Below, one piece after another: positions 1-8,924 of a DNA stretch of 64,000 bases (its first letter is position 1; every line of letters starts with the position of its first letter). A program made the translations under genes and the position numbers. The notes under the pieces were generated by a model that was given only the letters and a program-made list of their open reading frames with translations, was not told the DNA's origin and did no database searches. The stretch is taken from assembly GCF_019145475.1 (NCBI RefSeq), contig NZ_JAHTKI010000023.1, forward strand, positions 19,678 to 83,677. The letters run 5' to 3'. This stretch comes from Pseudomonas botevensis (GTDB taxonomy: Bacteria; Pseudomonadota; Gammaproteobacteria; Pseudomonadales; Pseudomonadaceae).

Positions 1-60
1 AATGCCGTAGGGCAGTTCGCTAATCAACTGACGACCTGATCGGCGGTAAATCCCCTGCTG

Positions 61-80
61 TGGGAGCAATCGTGCTCCCA
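61..80. repeat. REP-like palindrome
   Basis: Perfect 8-bp inverted repeat TGGGAGCA / TGCTCCCA around a 4-nt loop. It is of the same GTGGGAGC-type seen at 21389, 33491 and 36241 in this window, so it is probably a degenerate Pseudomonas REP unit. Confidence 0.6.
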
Positions 81-149
81 TGGTTTGTGCAGGCAGTTCT
101 TTCTTCTGCCTGCCGCTACAATCGGCTCTTTTTCCTGGAGCAGATTTTC

Positions 150-743
150 ATGAGCGCTTCTCACCGCCGCCCGGTGCCCTTGAATAAAGCCTACCGGTTG
201 CTCAATCACGGCCCGACCGTGTTGGTCAGCGCCGCCCATGACGGTCAGCGCAACATCATGGCGGCAGCCTGGGCCATGCCGCTGGACTTCGAACCGCCGA
301 AAGTCGCGGTGGTGCTCGACAAGTCGACCTGGACACGGCAATTGCTTGAAGCCTGCGGCACCTTCGTCCTCAACGTGCCTTGCGTGGCCCAGGCCGATAT
401 TGCGCAGACCGTCGGCACGACCTCGGGACTTGAGATCAACCGCGATCAGGGCCGCGACAAGTTTCAGGCCTATGGCTTGCAGACCTTTGCCGGCGAACAG
501 GTCGACGCGCCGATGCTCGAAGGCTGCGTGGCGTGGCTCGAATGTCGGCTGCTGCCGGAACCGCACAACCATCAGCAATACGACCTGTTCCTCGCCGAAG
601 TCATCGCGGCGCAGGCTGATGAGCGGGTGTTCAGCGACGGACGCTGGCATTTCGAAGGGCACGATGCGTTGCGCACGCTGCATCACGTCGCGGGCGGGCA
701 CTTTCTGACGATTGGTGATCCGGTGGATGGCAAGGCGCTATAA
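150..743 (+). CDS. Flavin reductase family protein
   Basis: About 197 residues. The chain has the N-terminal layout of the FMN-binding split-barrel flavin reductase family, with 'TVLVSAAHDGQRNIMAAAWAMPLDFEPPKVAVVLDK' split across residues ~20-55, followed by the 'F.LNVP' strand. Such proteins bind FMN and either reduce free flavin with NAD(P)H or act as flavoprotein oxidoreductase partners; the physiological partner here is not evident. I chose the ATG at 150 because it follows a GGAG ribosome-binding site (137-140) and begins 'MSASHRRPVPLNKAY'; an upstream in-frame start at 60 lies inside a REP-like palindrome and has no such site. No operon partner is adjacent; higA is convergent. Confidence 0.8.
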   Translation: MSASHRRPVPLNKAYRLLNHGPTVLVSAAHDGQRNIMAAAWAMPLDFEPPKVAVVLDKSTWTRQLLEACGTFVLNVPCVAQADIAQTVGTTSGLEINRDQGRDKFQAYGLQTFAGEQVDAPMLEGCVAWLECRLLPEPHNHQQYDLFLAEVIAAQADERVFSDGRWHFEGHDALRTLHHVAGGHFLTIGDPVDGKAL

Positions 744-939
744 ACCGCTCTGGAGGCCGCATTGGGCCAGAAGGTTGCCCGTGGCAACGCTGCATGCAGT
801 CTGCCAACACCTCGATTGTCAGTTGGCCCCGAATGAGACGACCGGGGCCTGAGGGAGCGTGCAGGTGTTTTTTGGGGGGCTGCAGGCCCCCTCCGAACTC
901 TTTCTCAGTCTCGCAGCAAGTAGCGTGGCTGTCTTCGGA

Positions 940-1311
940 TCAGATTGGTTTTACCGGTTTGATCAGGCTTTCCGCAGGAATTCCGAACAGGTCATGAAGC
1001 TTCCAGATCATGGGGAGCGTCAATGCACGCTTGCCGTTCAGGACTTCATAGACGCGATTCGTGCGGCCGATTGCTGGCACGAGATCGGCTGCCGACAGAC
1101 CAGACTGCTCCATTCGAAACCTTATGGCATCGATCGGGTTCGGCAAGTCGAGAGGAAACTGCTTGGCTTCGTAGGCCTCGATAAGCGTGATCATGATGTC
1201 GAAGTAGTCACCTTCCGGAGTGCCGGGTTCAGGCTCATTTTCAAACAGCGGGGATATGTCCCTGAGTGCGGCGCGGTAGTCTTCTTCGGTATGAATCGGA
1301 CGTATGTTCAT
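940..1311 (-). CDS. higA: HigA-type antitoxin (XRE helix-turn-helix)
   Basis: 123 residues. The N-terminal half has the 'PIHTEEDYRAAL..I..LFE.EPEPGTPEGDYFDIM..LIEAYE' signature of COG5499 HigA-like antitoxins. The C-terminal half is a Cro/C1-type helix-turn-helix ('MEQSGLSAADLVPAIGRTNRVYEVLNGKRALTL', residues ~67-99). It begins 3 nt after the stop of the toxin-like gene, so toxin precedes antitoxin as in classical higBA. It should neutralise the neighbouring mRNA-interferase-like toxin and autorepress the pair through the inverted repeat at 1629-1645. It differs from the HigA I recall at PA4674 of P. aeruginosa near this same locus. Confidence 0.85.
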   Translation of the reverse strand: MNIRPIHTEEDYRAALRDISPLFENEPEPGTPEGDYFDIMITLIEAYEAKQFPLDLPNPIDAIRFRMEQSGLSAADLVPAIGRTNRVYEVLNGKRALTLPMIWKLHDLFGIPAESLIKPVKPI

Positions 1312-1314
1312 GGG

Positions 1315-1617
1315 TTACTCCATTTCGACGGTATCAGCGTCGACTGCATCGTACTGCTTGTGAGTACCGATAAATTTTATGTAAACAGCCCCGAAGCGGT
1401 AGGCCACTGCGGCGATCAGGCGAAAGTCATTGCCCTTGATGTTGAATACGACCCTGCGGCTCTTCAAGATGCTGGCCGAAGCGAAATGGGCCTTTATGTC
1501 AGCAGGTGTTGTCCAGTTCGCTTTTCTGGCCTCGTCTATCCAGGCCAGCAATGGTTGCTCTGTCTCGGGATATCGCTCCCAAAAAACTTTTAGCTGATTG
1601 ATGGCGATGATTCGCAT
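1315..1617 (-). CDS. higB: HigB-type mRNA interferase toxin
   Basis: 100 residues, within the range of the HigB toxin family (PF09907). Diagnostic stretches are 'FWERYPETEQPLLAW' (residues ~12-26), 'W.TPADIKAHFASASILKSRRVVFNIKGNDFRLIA' (~40-74) and the C-terminal 'YIKFIGTHKQYDAVD'. Family members are ribosome-dependent endoribonucleases with a RelE-like fold. The ATG at 1617 sits 11 nt downstream of a perfect inverted repeat that is a natural operator for the HigA antitoxin. The pair forms a two-gene operon with the antitoxin second. Activity has not been tested; the reading frame is intact. Confidence 0.85.
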   Translation of the reverse strand: MRIIAINQLKVFWERYPETEQPLLAWIDEARKANWTTPADIKAHFASASILKSRRVVFNIKGNDFRLIAAVAYRFGAVYIKFIGTHKQYDAVDADTVEME

Positions 1618-1628
1618 GGCGTGATCCT

Positions 1629-1645
1629 AGTCCCGCTATGGGACT
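1629..1645. promoter_or_regulatory. Candidate HigA operator (inverted repeat)
   Basis: AGTCCC-GCTAT-GGGACT, perfect 6-bp arms, centred 20 nt upstream of the higB start codon on the minus strand. The position fits type II antitoxin autorepression. The assignment is inferred from position only. Confidence 0.55.
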
Positions 1646-1834
1646 GATGCAAGTCTATGGAAGCGCAATGGTTGTACGGTTTGAGCGCTGGTTCGATGTC
1701 GGCGCTTTCGCAAATGGCAACAGGTTAAAAGCCGAATCTGATGGCGCTGAGCAGATAGCAAATCTACCTTCTGCGGTTTTTTTCCGGGGTAGGAATAAGC
1801 AACGCAGTACGACTGAACTGGATCTGTCGGCATC

Positions 1835-1864
1835 AAAAAAGGCCTACCTCGCAGTAAGCCTTTT
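1835..1864 (-). terminator. Rho-independent terminator after ggt
   Basis: Hairpin with arms AAAAGGCCTAC / GTAAGCCTTTT and a 6-nt loop. The plus-strand A-run at 1835-1840 gives a U-run on the minus transcript just past the ggt stop at 1883. Confidence 0.75.
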
Positions 1865-1882
1865 CCGTTTGCCATGTACGCC

Positions 1883-3715
1883 TCAATCCCCCAACGCTTC
1901 CCCCTCACGCCGTGGGTCCGCGCCGCCGGCCAGTGTCGTTTTGCCCTGGGCATCCTTGACCCGCACGATGGCCTGGGTGCCGCTGGTCATGTCGATTTCG
2001 TTCACCGTATGGCCTTTGCCCTTCAGGGCCTGGATCAGGGTCGGGGTGAACTGGCCTTGTTCCAGTTCGGTGGGGCCGTTGCGGCTGCCGAAGTTGGGCA
2101 GGCTGATGGCGCTTTGCGGGTCGAGGTTCCAGTCGAGCAGGCCGATGGTGGATTTGGCGACGTACTCGATGATCTGTGAACCGCCGGGTGAACCGACGGT
2201 GGCGACGAATTCACCGCTGTTGCGATCAAAGATCAGGGTCGGTGCCATCGATGAGCGCGGGCGCTTGCCGGGTTCGACGCGGTTGGCGACTTTCTGTCCG
2301 TTTTCTTCGGGGATGAACGAAAAGTCAGTCATCTGGTTGTTCAGCAGGAAGCCCTGAACCATCAGGTGTGAGCCGAACGCTGCCTCGATGGTCGTGGTCA
2401 TTGACACCGCGCCGCCGAAGTCATCCACCGCCACCACTTGCGAGGTGGAGATGCGCAGCGGCGAGCGATCCGGCGCGTAGGCGACCTGTACGCCCGGTGG
2501 CGTGCCGGGTCTGGCGCTGCCCATGCTGCGTTCGCTGATCAGGCTGGCGCGGCTGGCCAGATAACCGGGATCGACCAGACCTTTGACCGGCACGGGTACG
2601 AAGTCGGTGTCGGCCACGTATTGCGCGCGGTCGGCGTAGGCCAGGCGCTCGGCCTCGGCGATCAGGTGTACCGCTTCGGGCGCCGGTTCGAGGCCGGCGG
2701 GCTTATCGGTTTTCACGGGTTTGAGCGGTGCCAGTGCCAGGCGCGGGTCGCGGGCTTCCAGGGCCTGCAAGATGCCGAGGATCTGCGCTACGGCGATCCC
2801 GCCCGAGGACGGCGGCGGCATGCCACACACCTGCCAGCGCTTGTAGTCGGTACACAGCGGCGCGCGCTCCTTGGCCCGATAGTGCTGGAGATCGCTCAGC
2901 GACAGGCTGCCAGGATTGGCGTGGCCCTGGACCTTGGCGACGATCTCTTCGGCGATCGGGCCTTTGTACAAGGCGTCGGCGCCTTCGTTGGCAATCCGTT
3001 TGAGCACGGCTGCCAAGGCCGGGTTCTGCAAGCGGGCGCCGACGTCTTTGACGCTGCCGTCATTGTTGAGGAAGTACCTGGCCATGTCCGGCGAGCGGCG
3101 TATCACCGGGTCGGACGCGAGCAATGAATGCAGGCGAGGGGAAATGGCGAAACCCTGCTCCGCCAGTTTGATCGCCGGTGTGAACAGGCTGGCCCAGGGC
3201 AGGCGGCCCTGTTGTTTATGCGCCAGTTCCAATGCCCGCAACACCCCCGGCGTGCCGACCGAACGTCCACCGATCTGCGCCTCAGGGAACGGCATCGGTT
3301 TGCCATCAGCTTGCAGGAACAGCTTTTCGGTGGCCCCGGCCGGCGCGGTTTCGCGGCCGTCGTAGGTGCGCACCTGTTTACCGTCCCACAGCACAATCAT
3401 CGCGCCGCCACCGATCCCGGAGGATTGCGGTTCGACCAGGGTCAGCACCGCCTGCATCGCAATGGCGGCGTCGATGGCCGAGCCACCCTGGCGCAGCATC
3501 TCGCGCCCGGCTTCGGCGGCCAGCGGATTCGCGGCGGCGGCCATGTGCTGGCTGGCGTGACGGGTTTGCAGGTCGGTGCGGTAACCGGAGGCGGCTTCCG
3601 GTGCCAGTGGCAGCGTGGAGGAGGGCGGAGCGTTGCAGGCGGCGAGGGTCAGGGCGCTGACGATCAGGGTCAGGGCCGGCAGGCGAAAGCGGTTCAAGGC
3701 TAGGGCTGGAAACAC
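1883..3715 (-). CDS. ggt: Gamma-glutamyltransferase, lipoprotein-type signal
   Basis: 610 residues, normal for GGT proenzymes. It transfers or hydrolyses the gamma-glutamyl group of glutathione in the periplasm. The N-terminus has a hydrophobic segment ending 'LTLAAC' (Cys27), a plausible lipobox. Family landmarks are 'ASQHMAAAANPLAAEAG..ML..GGSAIDAAIA' (~54-87), 'VEPQSSGIGGGAM' (~94-106), and the autoprocessing site, where the Thr of 'ISTSQVVAVD' is the predicted new N-terminal nucleophile. 'LLNNQMTDFS' and the oxyanion loop 'PGKRPRSSMAPT' follow. The start is GTG, preceded by GGAG at good spacing. It is transcribed alone, divergent from the DUF2817 gene, and ends in a hairpin terminator. 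Confidence 0.92.
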   Translation of the reverse strand: MFPALALNRFRLPALTLIVSALTLAACNAPPSSTLPLAPEAASGYRTDLQTRHASQHMAAAANPLAAEAGREMLRQGGSAIDAAIAMQAVLTLVEPQSSGIGGGAMIVLWDGKQVRTYDGRETAPAGATEKLFLQADGKPMPFPEAQIGGRSVGTPGVLRALELAHKQQGRLPWASLFTPAIKLAEQGFAISPRLHSLLASDPVIRRSPDMARYFLNNDGSVKDVGARLQNPALAAVLKRIANEGADALYKGPIAEEIVAKVQGHANPGSLSLSDLQHYRAKERAPLCTDYKRWQVCGMPPPSSGGIAVAQILGILQALEARDPRLALAPLKPVKTDKPAGLEPAPEAVHLIAEAERLAYADRAQYVADTDFVPVPVKGLVDPGYLASRASLISERSMGSARPGTPPGVQVAYAPDRSPLRISTSQVVAVDDFGGAVSMTTTIEAAFGSHLMVQGFLLNNQMTDFSFIPEENGQKVANRVEPGKRPRSSMAPTLIFDRNSGEFVATVGSPGGSQIIEYVAKSTIGLLDWNLDPQSAISLPNFGSRNGPTELEQGQFTPTLIQALKGKGHTVNEIDMTSGTQAIVRVKDAQGKTTLAGGADPRREGEALGD

Positions 3716-3870
3716 GCGGGACTCTCCATCCGTGGGATAAAAGTCTGAGGGACTTTATCGGCCGACCGGGCAGGACGCAAACCGACGGGTACTTTCTCCT
3801 TCATGCCCTGGCGGATTTTCTGTAGGGTCAGGGGCAAACGTGAAGCCGGAAAAACCAACAAGAGGCCGCC

Positions 3871-4971
3871 ATGGATAACGCGTTTCCGACACAGCCCAGT
3901 TACCGTCATCAGCGCGAGCGGTTTCTTGCCACCGCGAGCGTTGCGGGTGCCAGCCTTTCCTCCTACGCGCATCCGCTCAAGGGGCCGTTCGGCGAGCCGT
4001 TGAGTACCGACGTCGCAGTGTTAGGCAATCCCCTGGCCAGGCGGCGTCTGGTGGCGCTCAGCGGCACCCATGGCGTGGAGGGGTATTACGGCTCCGAATG
4101 CCAGATCGACTGGCTGAAACAGTTCACGCCCGACCTGCTGCCCGAGGATGTCGCGGTGGTGATGATTCACCTGATCAACCCGTGGGGCACCGCGTGGCTG
4201 CGGCGGGTCAACGAAGACAACATTGACCTCAACCGCAATCATCTGGATTTCAGCCACACGTTGCCCGACAACCGGGCCTACGCCGCGCTGCATGAGATCT
4301 ACGCGTGCAGCCAACTGCGCGGGCCGCAGCGACAGCGCGCCGATGCGTTGCTCGATGCGCAGATCGCCGAACATGGCTGGCCGGCGGTGATGTCGATTGT
4401 CGAGGGCGGTCAGCACAGTCATCCCGACGGATTGTTTTACGGTGGGCTGGAACCGAGCTGGTCGAACCGCACGTTGCAGCGGATCGTCCAGCAGCACCTG
4501 GCCGGCGCTGAAACCGTGATGTGTTTCGATCTGCATACCGGGGCGGGTGAATATGGCCACCCGATGCTGCTGACCATCACCGAGGCACCTTATCCGGCGC
4601 TGGCGCAGGCCCAGTCGATTTACGGCCCATGGTTGTACACCTTGCACACGGGTGCCGCGACCGTGAGCGAAACCGGCGTCGCGGCGACGGCCACCGGCTA
4701 CACCTCCCAGGCTTTGCTCAATGCATTGCCGGGTGTGCGCTTGATGCCGTTCGTGATCGAGTGCGGAACCTATCCCGGTGCCGAGGTGCATCGGCATCTG
4801 CGCGATGATCATTGGCTGCACTTGCATGGCGATCCGCTGAGTGCGGCGGGGCATGAGATCAAACTGAATCTGCTGGAGCAGTTCTATCCGGCCGATCCGG
4901 ACTGGCGCGCGATGGTCGGTCTGCGTACCCGGCAGATCTGGTCCAAAGGACTGGCTGCATTGGCCGGGTGA
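3871..4971 (+). CDS. DUF2817 / M14-like zinc hydrolase
   Basis: 366 residues. It matches the DUF2817 family, distant relatives of M14 carboxypeptidases. Likely metal ligands are the His and Glu in 'LSGTHGVEGYYGSE' (residues ~62-75) and the His in 'CFDLHTGAGEYG' (~222). 'NPWGTAWLRRVNEDNIDLNRN' (~107-127) is the substrate-binding Arg/Asn segment typical of M14 folds, and 'FVIECGTYPG' (~296) holds the probable catalytic Glu. No signal peptide is visible, so it is probably cytoplasmic. Substrate unknown; a peptidase or amidohydrolase role is inferred. ATG at 3871 follows AGAGG. It is divergent from ggt and closed by a terminator at 5021. Confidence 0.8.
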   Translation: MDNAFPTQPSYRHQRERFLATASVAGASLSSYAHPLKGPFGEPLSTDVAVLGNPLARRRLVALSGTHGVEGYYGSECQIDWLKQFTPDLLPEDVAVVMIHLINPWGTAWLRRVNEDNIDLNRNHLDFSHTLPDNRAYAALHEIYACSQLRGPQRQRADALLDAQIAEHGWPAVMSIVEGGQHSHPDGLFYGGLEPSWSNRTLQRIVQQHLAGAETVMCFDLHTGAGEYGHPMLLTITEAPYPALAQAQSIYGPWLYTLHTGAATVSETGVAATATGYTSQALLNALPGVRLMPFVIECGTYPGAEVHRHLRDDHWLHLHGDPLSAAGHEIKLNLLEQFYPADPDWRAMVGLRTRQIWSKGLAALAG

Positions 4972-5018
4972 AACAGCGATGGCCGGCCGGTGACGGTCGG
5001 CACTTTTCTCGGGGCATA

Positions 5019-5052
5019 AAAAAACGGCCTACCTTTCGGTAAGCCGTTTTTA
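5019..5052. terminator. Bidirectional terminator between DUF2817 gene and tRNA-Met
   Basis: Arms AAAACGGCCTAC / GTAAGCCGTTTT around a short loop (5021-5050), with U-runs in both orientations. It closes the plus-strand hydrolase gene and the minus-strand tRNA. Confidence 0.8.
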
Positions 5053-5057
5053 GTACT

Positions 5058-5134
5058 TGGTGGCTACACAGGGACTTGAACCCCGGACCCCAGCATTATG
5101 AATGCTATGCTCTAACCAACTGAGCTATGTAGCC
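5058..5134 (-). tRNA. tRNA-Met (CAT), elongator
   Basis: 77 nt including the encoded CCA. The minus strand starts GGCTACA and ends TGTAGCC-ACCA, giving a 7-bp acceptor stem. The D-arm reads GCTCAGTTGGTTAGAGC. The anticodon loop is TTCATAA with anticodon CAT, and the T-loop is GGTTCAAGTCC. The acceptor and D-arm match elongator rather than initiator tRNA-Met. Confidence 0.93.
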
Positions 5135-5249
5135 AAGTGGCGCGCATTATTCACCCGTAATGCAGATGCGTCAAGCGCGAATTCAAAATATTTCTTCTTA
5201 TTTTCAACCGCTTAACCTCCCGCACCGAAAAACGGGGCGGGGAGGGGGC

Positions 5250-7307
5250 TCAACGCAGCTGAAATCTCCCGGTATTGGCACTCAAGGCATGACTGCCCTG
5301 GCTCAGGGTGTCGGCCGCCAGGTTCACCGCACGGGCACCCTCAAGCAAACGCACGGCCGCCTGATCGACCTGCTGGATATTGCCGCTGACCTCATCGGCG
5401 GTACTCGCCTGTTCTTCAACAGCGGTGGCGATTTGCGCAAGAGTATCGGTGACGCTCTGCACGGCGCTGGCGATTTCTCCCAGGCGTTCGCCCAAGCCGG
5501 TGACGGCCTCGGCGTCCGATTGCGCCTGGCCGCAGGCCGCTTCCATCAGGCTCACGGCCTCGTTGACCGTCGCGCGCAGGCTGTCGACGGTGCCGGCGAT
5601 CTGCGCGGTGGAGGACTGAGTGCGTTGCGACAGGCTGCGCACCTCGTCGGCCACCACCGCGAAGCCCCGTCCCTGCTCACCGGCGCGGGCGGCCTCGATG
5701 GCGGCGTTGAGCGCCAGCAGGTTGGTTTGTTCGGCGACGCCGCGAATGGTGTCGACCACCAGTTGAATCTGCTGCCCTTGCTCGCTGACCCGGCCCAGCG
5801 CCGCTGCGGTGTCGTTGAGGCGCTGATTGAGCTGCTGAATGCTCGCGGTAGTGCGCTGGCTGTCGCGGCTGCTGTCGGCAGCGATGCGTCGCGTGTGCTG
5901 GGCGCTACCGGAGGCCTGTTCGCAGCTCTGCGCGACGCCCTGGGAAGTCGCCGCCAGTTGCGTGGCCGCTGCCGCGATCTGGCTGATCTGCGATTGCTGC
6001 GCCTCGACCTCGCTCAGCGCGCCGCTGGAGTGATCGTTGAGGCTGCGTACCGCGTTGCTCAGTTGCGAGGTTTCATGATCGACCCCCAACAGGCTGGTGC
6101 GCAGTTGCACCACGGCGACGTTCAGCGCGGTGCTGATCGACGCCAGTTCATCGCGGCCCACCACCGGCACTTGCAGGCTCAGGTTGCCGTCACGCAGGGC
6201 TTCGGCGAGCACCGTGATGCCGCTGGCGCTGCGGCGGATCGAGGCTTGCAGGCAGATGAACAAGTACAGCGCCGCCAGCAGCAGGCAACCGAAGATCACC
6301 GCGACGACGATGAACTGACGGATCGCCGAGTTGTGATTGTCATTCAGGCGTTGATCCAGCGACACCAAGGACTGCTGGCGCAGCGTGGCCAGATTGCCCA
6401 GCAGGCTGTCGAGGCTGCGTTCGAAGTCTTCCGGCTTGAGATTGATGCTGCCGCCGAACACCCCGTCATCCAGCACTTTCAAGCCGGCATCGAGTTGCTT
6501 GAGGCTGTCGTGGTATTGCCCGGCCCAGCCTTGCAGGGCGCTGGGCAGGCGCGCTTCGAGCAGGCCGGCCGTTTTGACAAGCTGCTCGCGGGCATCGCCG
6601 ATGCGGCTGCGCAGATCACGCAGTTGCAGACGACTTTGCAGGGTGAACTGGCCGGACACCACGGAGGCCTGACCGACCGCTGCCAGACGCCCGACCCGCT
6701 CGATCAGGTCCGGCGCGTGCTGGGTGGAAATCTGCGTCAGCAGGTAGGTGTCGAGCCAAGGCGCGAGGATCAGGCGATTGTCCATGGCGATCTGCTCGCG
6801 CAACGCTTGCAGCGCGCTGAGGGCGTTGGTGAATCGGTCATAGCCGTCCGGCCACCAGCCCACGCTGCTCAGGCTTTTCGAGTCGAGACCGTTGAGCGCG
6901 GTTTGCAGGGCCTGGTAGCGGCTCAGGGTTTCATCTCCCGCGCCTTCGGCTTTCAAAGCCATGCCCAGGTCCACTGTCGCTTGGGTGACGGCCGGTTGTA
7001 CCGCATCGAATGCGGCCATCGCGGCGAGCGTCGCCGGTGTCGGTTGGCGGTTGGTTTCCGTGGCACGCCAGCGGGCGGCCCGGTCACGTTGGGCGGCAAG
7101 CAGGTTGTCCAGCGCATCCAGGGCGAGCAATTGGCGCACGCCCGCGCGTTCTCCGGAAATCAGATTGAGCTTGTCGCGATAATCCTGACCGATCATCAGC
7201 AGACTGCCGGCCAAGGGCAGGATGAACAGCAGAAACAACAACTGGAATTTACGCGCGAAGCCAAACCGCCCCAGCAATTTGATCCCCGGTGATAAAAAAG
7301 CCTGCAT
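5250..7307 (-). CDS. Methyl-accepting chemotaxis protein
   Basis: About 685 residues from the ATG at 7307, chosen over an upstream GTG-type start because GGAG lies 9-12 nt before it. TM1 is 'FQLLFLLFILPLAGSLLMIG' (~20-39). A large helical periplasmic domain follows, then TM2 'FIVVAVIFGCLLLAALYLFICL' near residue ~340, a HAMP-like linker and a cytoplasmic signalling domain with the hairpin tip 'AIEAARAGEQGRGFAVVADEVRSLS'. It ends 'GRFQLR' with no CheR-docking pentapeptide. The ligand cannot be deduced from the sequence; the sensor region looks four-helix/HBM-like rather than dCache. It is transcribed alone. Confidence 0.88.
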   Translation of the reverse strand: MQAFLSPGIKLLGRFGFARKFQLLFLLFILPLAGSLLMIGQDYRDKLNLISGERAGVRQLLALDALDNLLAAQRDRAARWRATETNRQPTPATLAAMAAFDAVQPAVTQATVDLGMALKAEGAGDETLSRYQALQTALNGLDSKSLSSVGWWPDGYDRFTNALSALQALREQIAMDNRLILAPWLDTYLLTQISTQHAPDLIERVGRLAAVGQASVVSGQFTLQSRLQLRDLRSRIGDAREQLVKTAGLLEARLPSALQGWAGQYHDSLKQLDAGLKVLDDGVFGGSINLKPEDFERSLDSLLGNLATLRQQSLVSLDQRLNDNHNSAIRQFIVVAVIFGCLLLAALYLFICLQASIRRSASGITVLAEALRDGNLSLQVPVVGRDELASISTALNVAVVQLRTSLLGVDHETSQLSNAVRSLNDHSSGALSEVEAQQSQISQIAAAATQLAATSQGVAQSCEQASGSAQHTRRIAADSSRDSQRTTASIQQLNQRLNDTAAALGRVSEQGQQIQLVVDTIRGVAEQTNLLALNAAIEAARAGEQGRGFAVVADEVRSLSQRTQSSTAQIAGTVDSLRATVNEAVSLMEAACGQAQSDAEAVTGLGERLGEIASAVQSVTDTLAQIATAVEEQASTADEVSGNIQQVDQAAVRLLEGARAVNLAADTLSQGSHALSANTGRFQLR

Positions 7308-7640
7308 GCCCCATGACTCCTCTGGACACCCACGCACCATCGGCGTGCATCGCGGTCGTTGCGACCTTGATCAGTGCCCTGCTAAAAGGCCTCGAAAGTT
7401 CACTCTCGCCTGCTCTGTGGGCCGGCTCTGTAGCGAAACTTCCCATTCTCGATCCCCTTTGTAAGGGGCCGCGTTCAAGCGGAGAAACAAGGCAAGATTC
7501 AGACCATGGCTTTGCGCTATCACTGCTTTGGCGATGAACAACTCGTTCGTTAGCTGGCTAAGGGGATGGCGCGGTCGCACCGAAAAATGGCACATTGACG
7601 CACCTGCCTGTGTGCACCCATCTGCTGTTCGGAAATTCCC
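7308..7640. other. Divergent intergenic region, MCP / MFS exporter
   Basis: 333 bp between two divergent genes. It should hold both promoters. I see no RNA gene, strong hairpin or convincing small ORF. An imperfect TAGCTGGCTA-type palindrome near 7550 is the only local symmetry. Confidence 0.5.
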
Positions 7641-8858
7641 ATGGCTATCAGCAACGCTCAGACCGCCGCCAGCGTGGCGTCCGCTCCTCCACAAAGCAGC
7701 CCGTTGGTGATGCGTATCATCGGCGCGGTGGCGCTGGCGCATTTGATCAATGACTTGATTCAATCGGTGCTGCCGTCGATCTATCCGATGCTCAAGGCCA
7801 ACTACGGGCTGAGTTTCACCCAGGTCGGCCTGATCACCTTGACCTTCCAGTTGACTGCTTCGCTGTTGCAGCCGTGGGTCGGCTATCACACGGATCGCCA
7901 TCCGAAAGCATGGCTGTTGCCGGCCGGCTCGGTGTGTACGCTGATCGGCATCCTGATGATGTCGGTGGTCGGCAGCTTCCCGATGATTCTGCTGGCGGCG
8001 GCGTTGATCGGTATCGGCTCTTCGACCTTCCACCCGGAGGCCTCGCGCGTGGCGCGACTGGCGTCGGGCGGGCGTTTCGGTCTGGCGCAATCGACGTTCC
8101 AGGTCGGCGGTAACGCGGGCTCGGCATTCGGCCCGTTGCTGGCGGCGGCGATCATCATTCCGTTCGGACAGGGACACGTGGCCTGGTTTGGATTGTTCGC
8201 GGTGTTTGCGTTGTTCGTGCTGTACCGCATCAGCCGTTGGTACGCCAATCACCTGAATCTGTTCAAGCTCAAGCAAGGCCAGGCGGCGACCCACGGCTTA
8301 TCGAAGGGCAGGGTGGTCAGTGCGCTGGTGGTGCTGGGGCTGCTGGTGTTTTCCAAGTATTTCTACATGGCCAGCCTGACCAGTTACTTCACTTTTTACC
8401 TGATCGAGAAGTTCGATCTGTCGGTGGCCAGTTCGCAACTGCACCTGTTCCTGTTCCTCGGAGCGGTGGCGGCGGGGACGTTCTTTGGCGGGCCGATCGG
8501 CGACAAGATCGGGCGTAAGGCGGTGATCTGGTTCTCGATCCTCGGCGTGGCACCGTTCACCCTGTTGATGCCTCGCGTCGATCTGTTCTGGACCAGCGTG
8601 CTGAGCGTGGTGATCGGCTTCATTCTCGCTTCGGCGTTCTCGGCAATCGTGGTGTACGCGCAGGAACTGGTGCCGGGCAACGTCGGGATGATCGCCGGGG
8701 TGTTCTTCGGTCTGATGTTCGGCTTCGGCGGGATCGGCGCGGCGCTGCTCGGGCATCTGGCGGATGTTCACGGCATCGAGTACGTGTACTTCCTGTGCTC
8801 GTTCCTGCCATTGTTCGGGGTGTTGGCGATCTTCCTGCCACGGACGAAAAAGGCCTGA
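7641..8858 (+). CDS. fsr: MFS transporter, fosmidomycin-resistance (Fsr) type
   Basis: 405 residues with about 12 hydrophobic segments. The N-terminal half carries the Fsr-family pattern 'ALAHLINDLIQSVLPSIYPMLKANYGLSFTQVGLI' (~31-65), the loop motif 'VGYHTDRHPK', and 'GIGSSTFHPEASRVAR' (~127-142). The second half has 'GGPIGDKIGRKAV', the repeat of MFS motif A. The E. coli homologue exports fosmidomycin; the native substrate here is unknown. Start ATG at 7641. It is transcribed alone and shares a bidirectional terminator with ychF. Confidence 0.85.
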   Translation: MAISNAQTAASVASAPPQSSPLVMRIIGAVALAHLINDLIQSVLPSIYPMLKANYGLSFTQVGLITLTFQLTASLLQPWVGYHTDRHPKAWLLPAGSVCTLIGILMMSVVGSFPMILLAAALIGIGSSTFHPEASRVARLASGGRFGLAQSTFQVGGNAGSAFGPLLAAAIIIPFGQGHVAWFGLFAVFALFVLYRISRWYANHLNLFKLKQGQAATHGLSKGRVVSALVVLGLLVFSKYFYMASLTSYFTFYLIEKFDLSVASSQLHLFLFLGAVAAGTFFGGPIGDKIGRKAVIWFSILGVAPFTLLMPRVDLFWTSVLSVVIGFILASAFSAIVVYAQELVPGNVGMIAGVFFGLMFGFGGIGAALLGHLADVHGIEYVYFLCSFLPLFGVLAIFLPRTKKA

Positions 8859-8878
8859 TATCCGGATATTTCGGGCAC

Positions 8879-8911
8879 AAAAAAAGCCGCGTATCAAACG
8901 CGGCTTTTTTC
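8879..8911. terminator. Bidirectional terminator, fsr / ychF
   Basis: Perfect stem AAAAAGCCGCGT / ACGCGGCTTTTT with a 5-nt loop and U-runs on both strands, lying between convergent genes. Confidence 0.9.
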
Positions 8912-8924
8912 TTGGGCGTGAGGC

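Noticed and set aside
5160..7292. 710-codon open frame on the plus strand
   Set aside because: Exactly antisense to the chemoreceptor gene with no recognisable domain.
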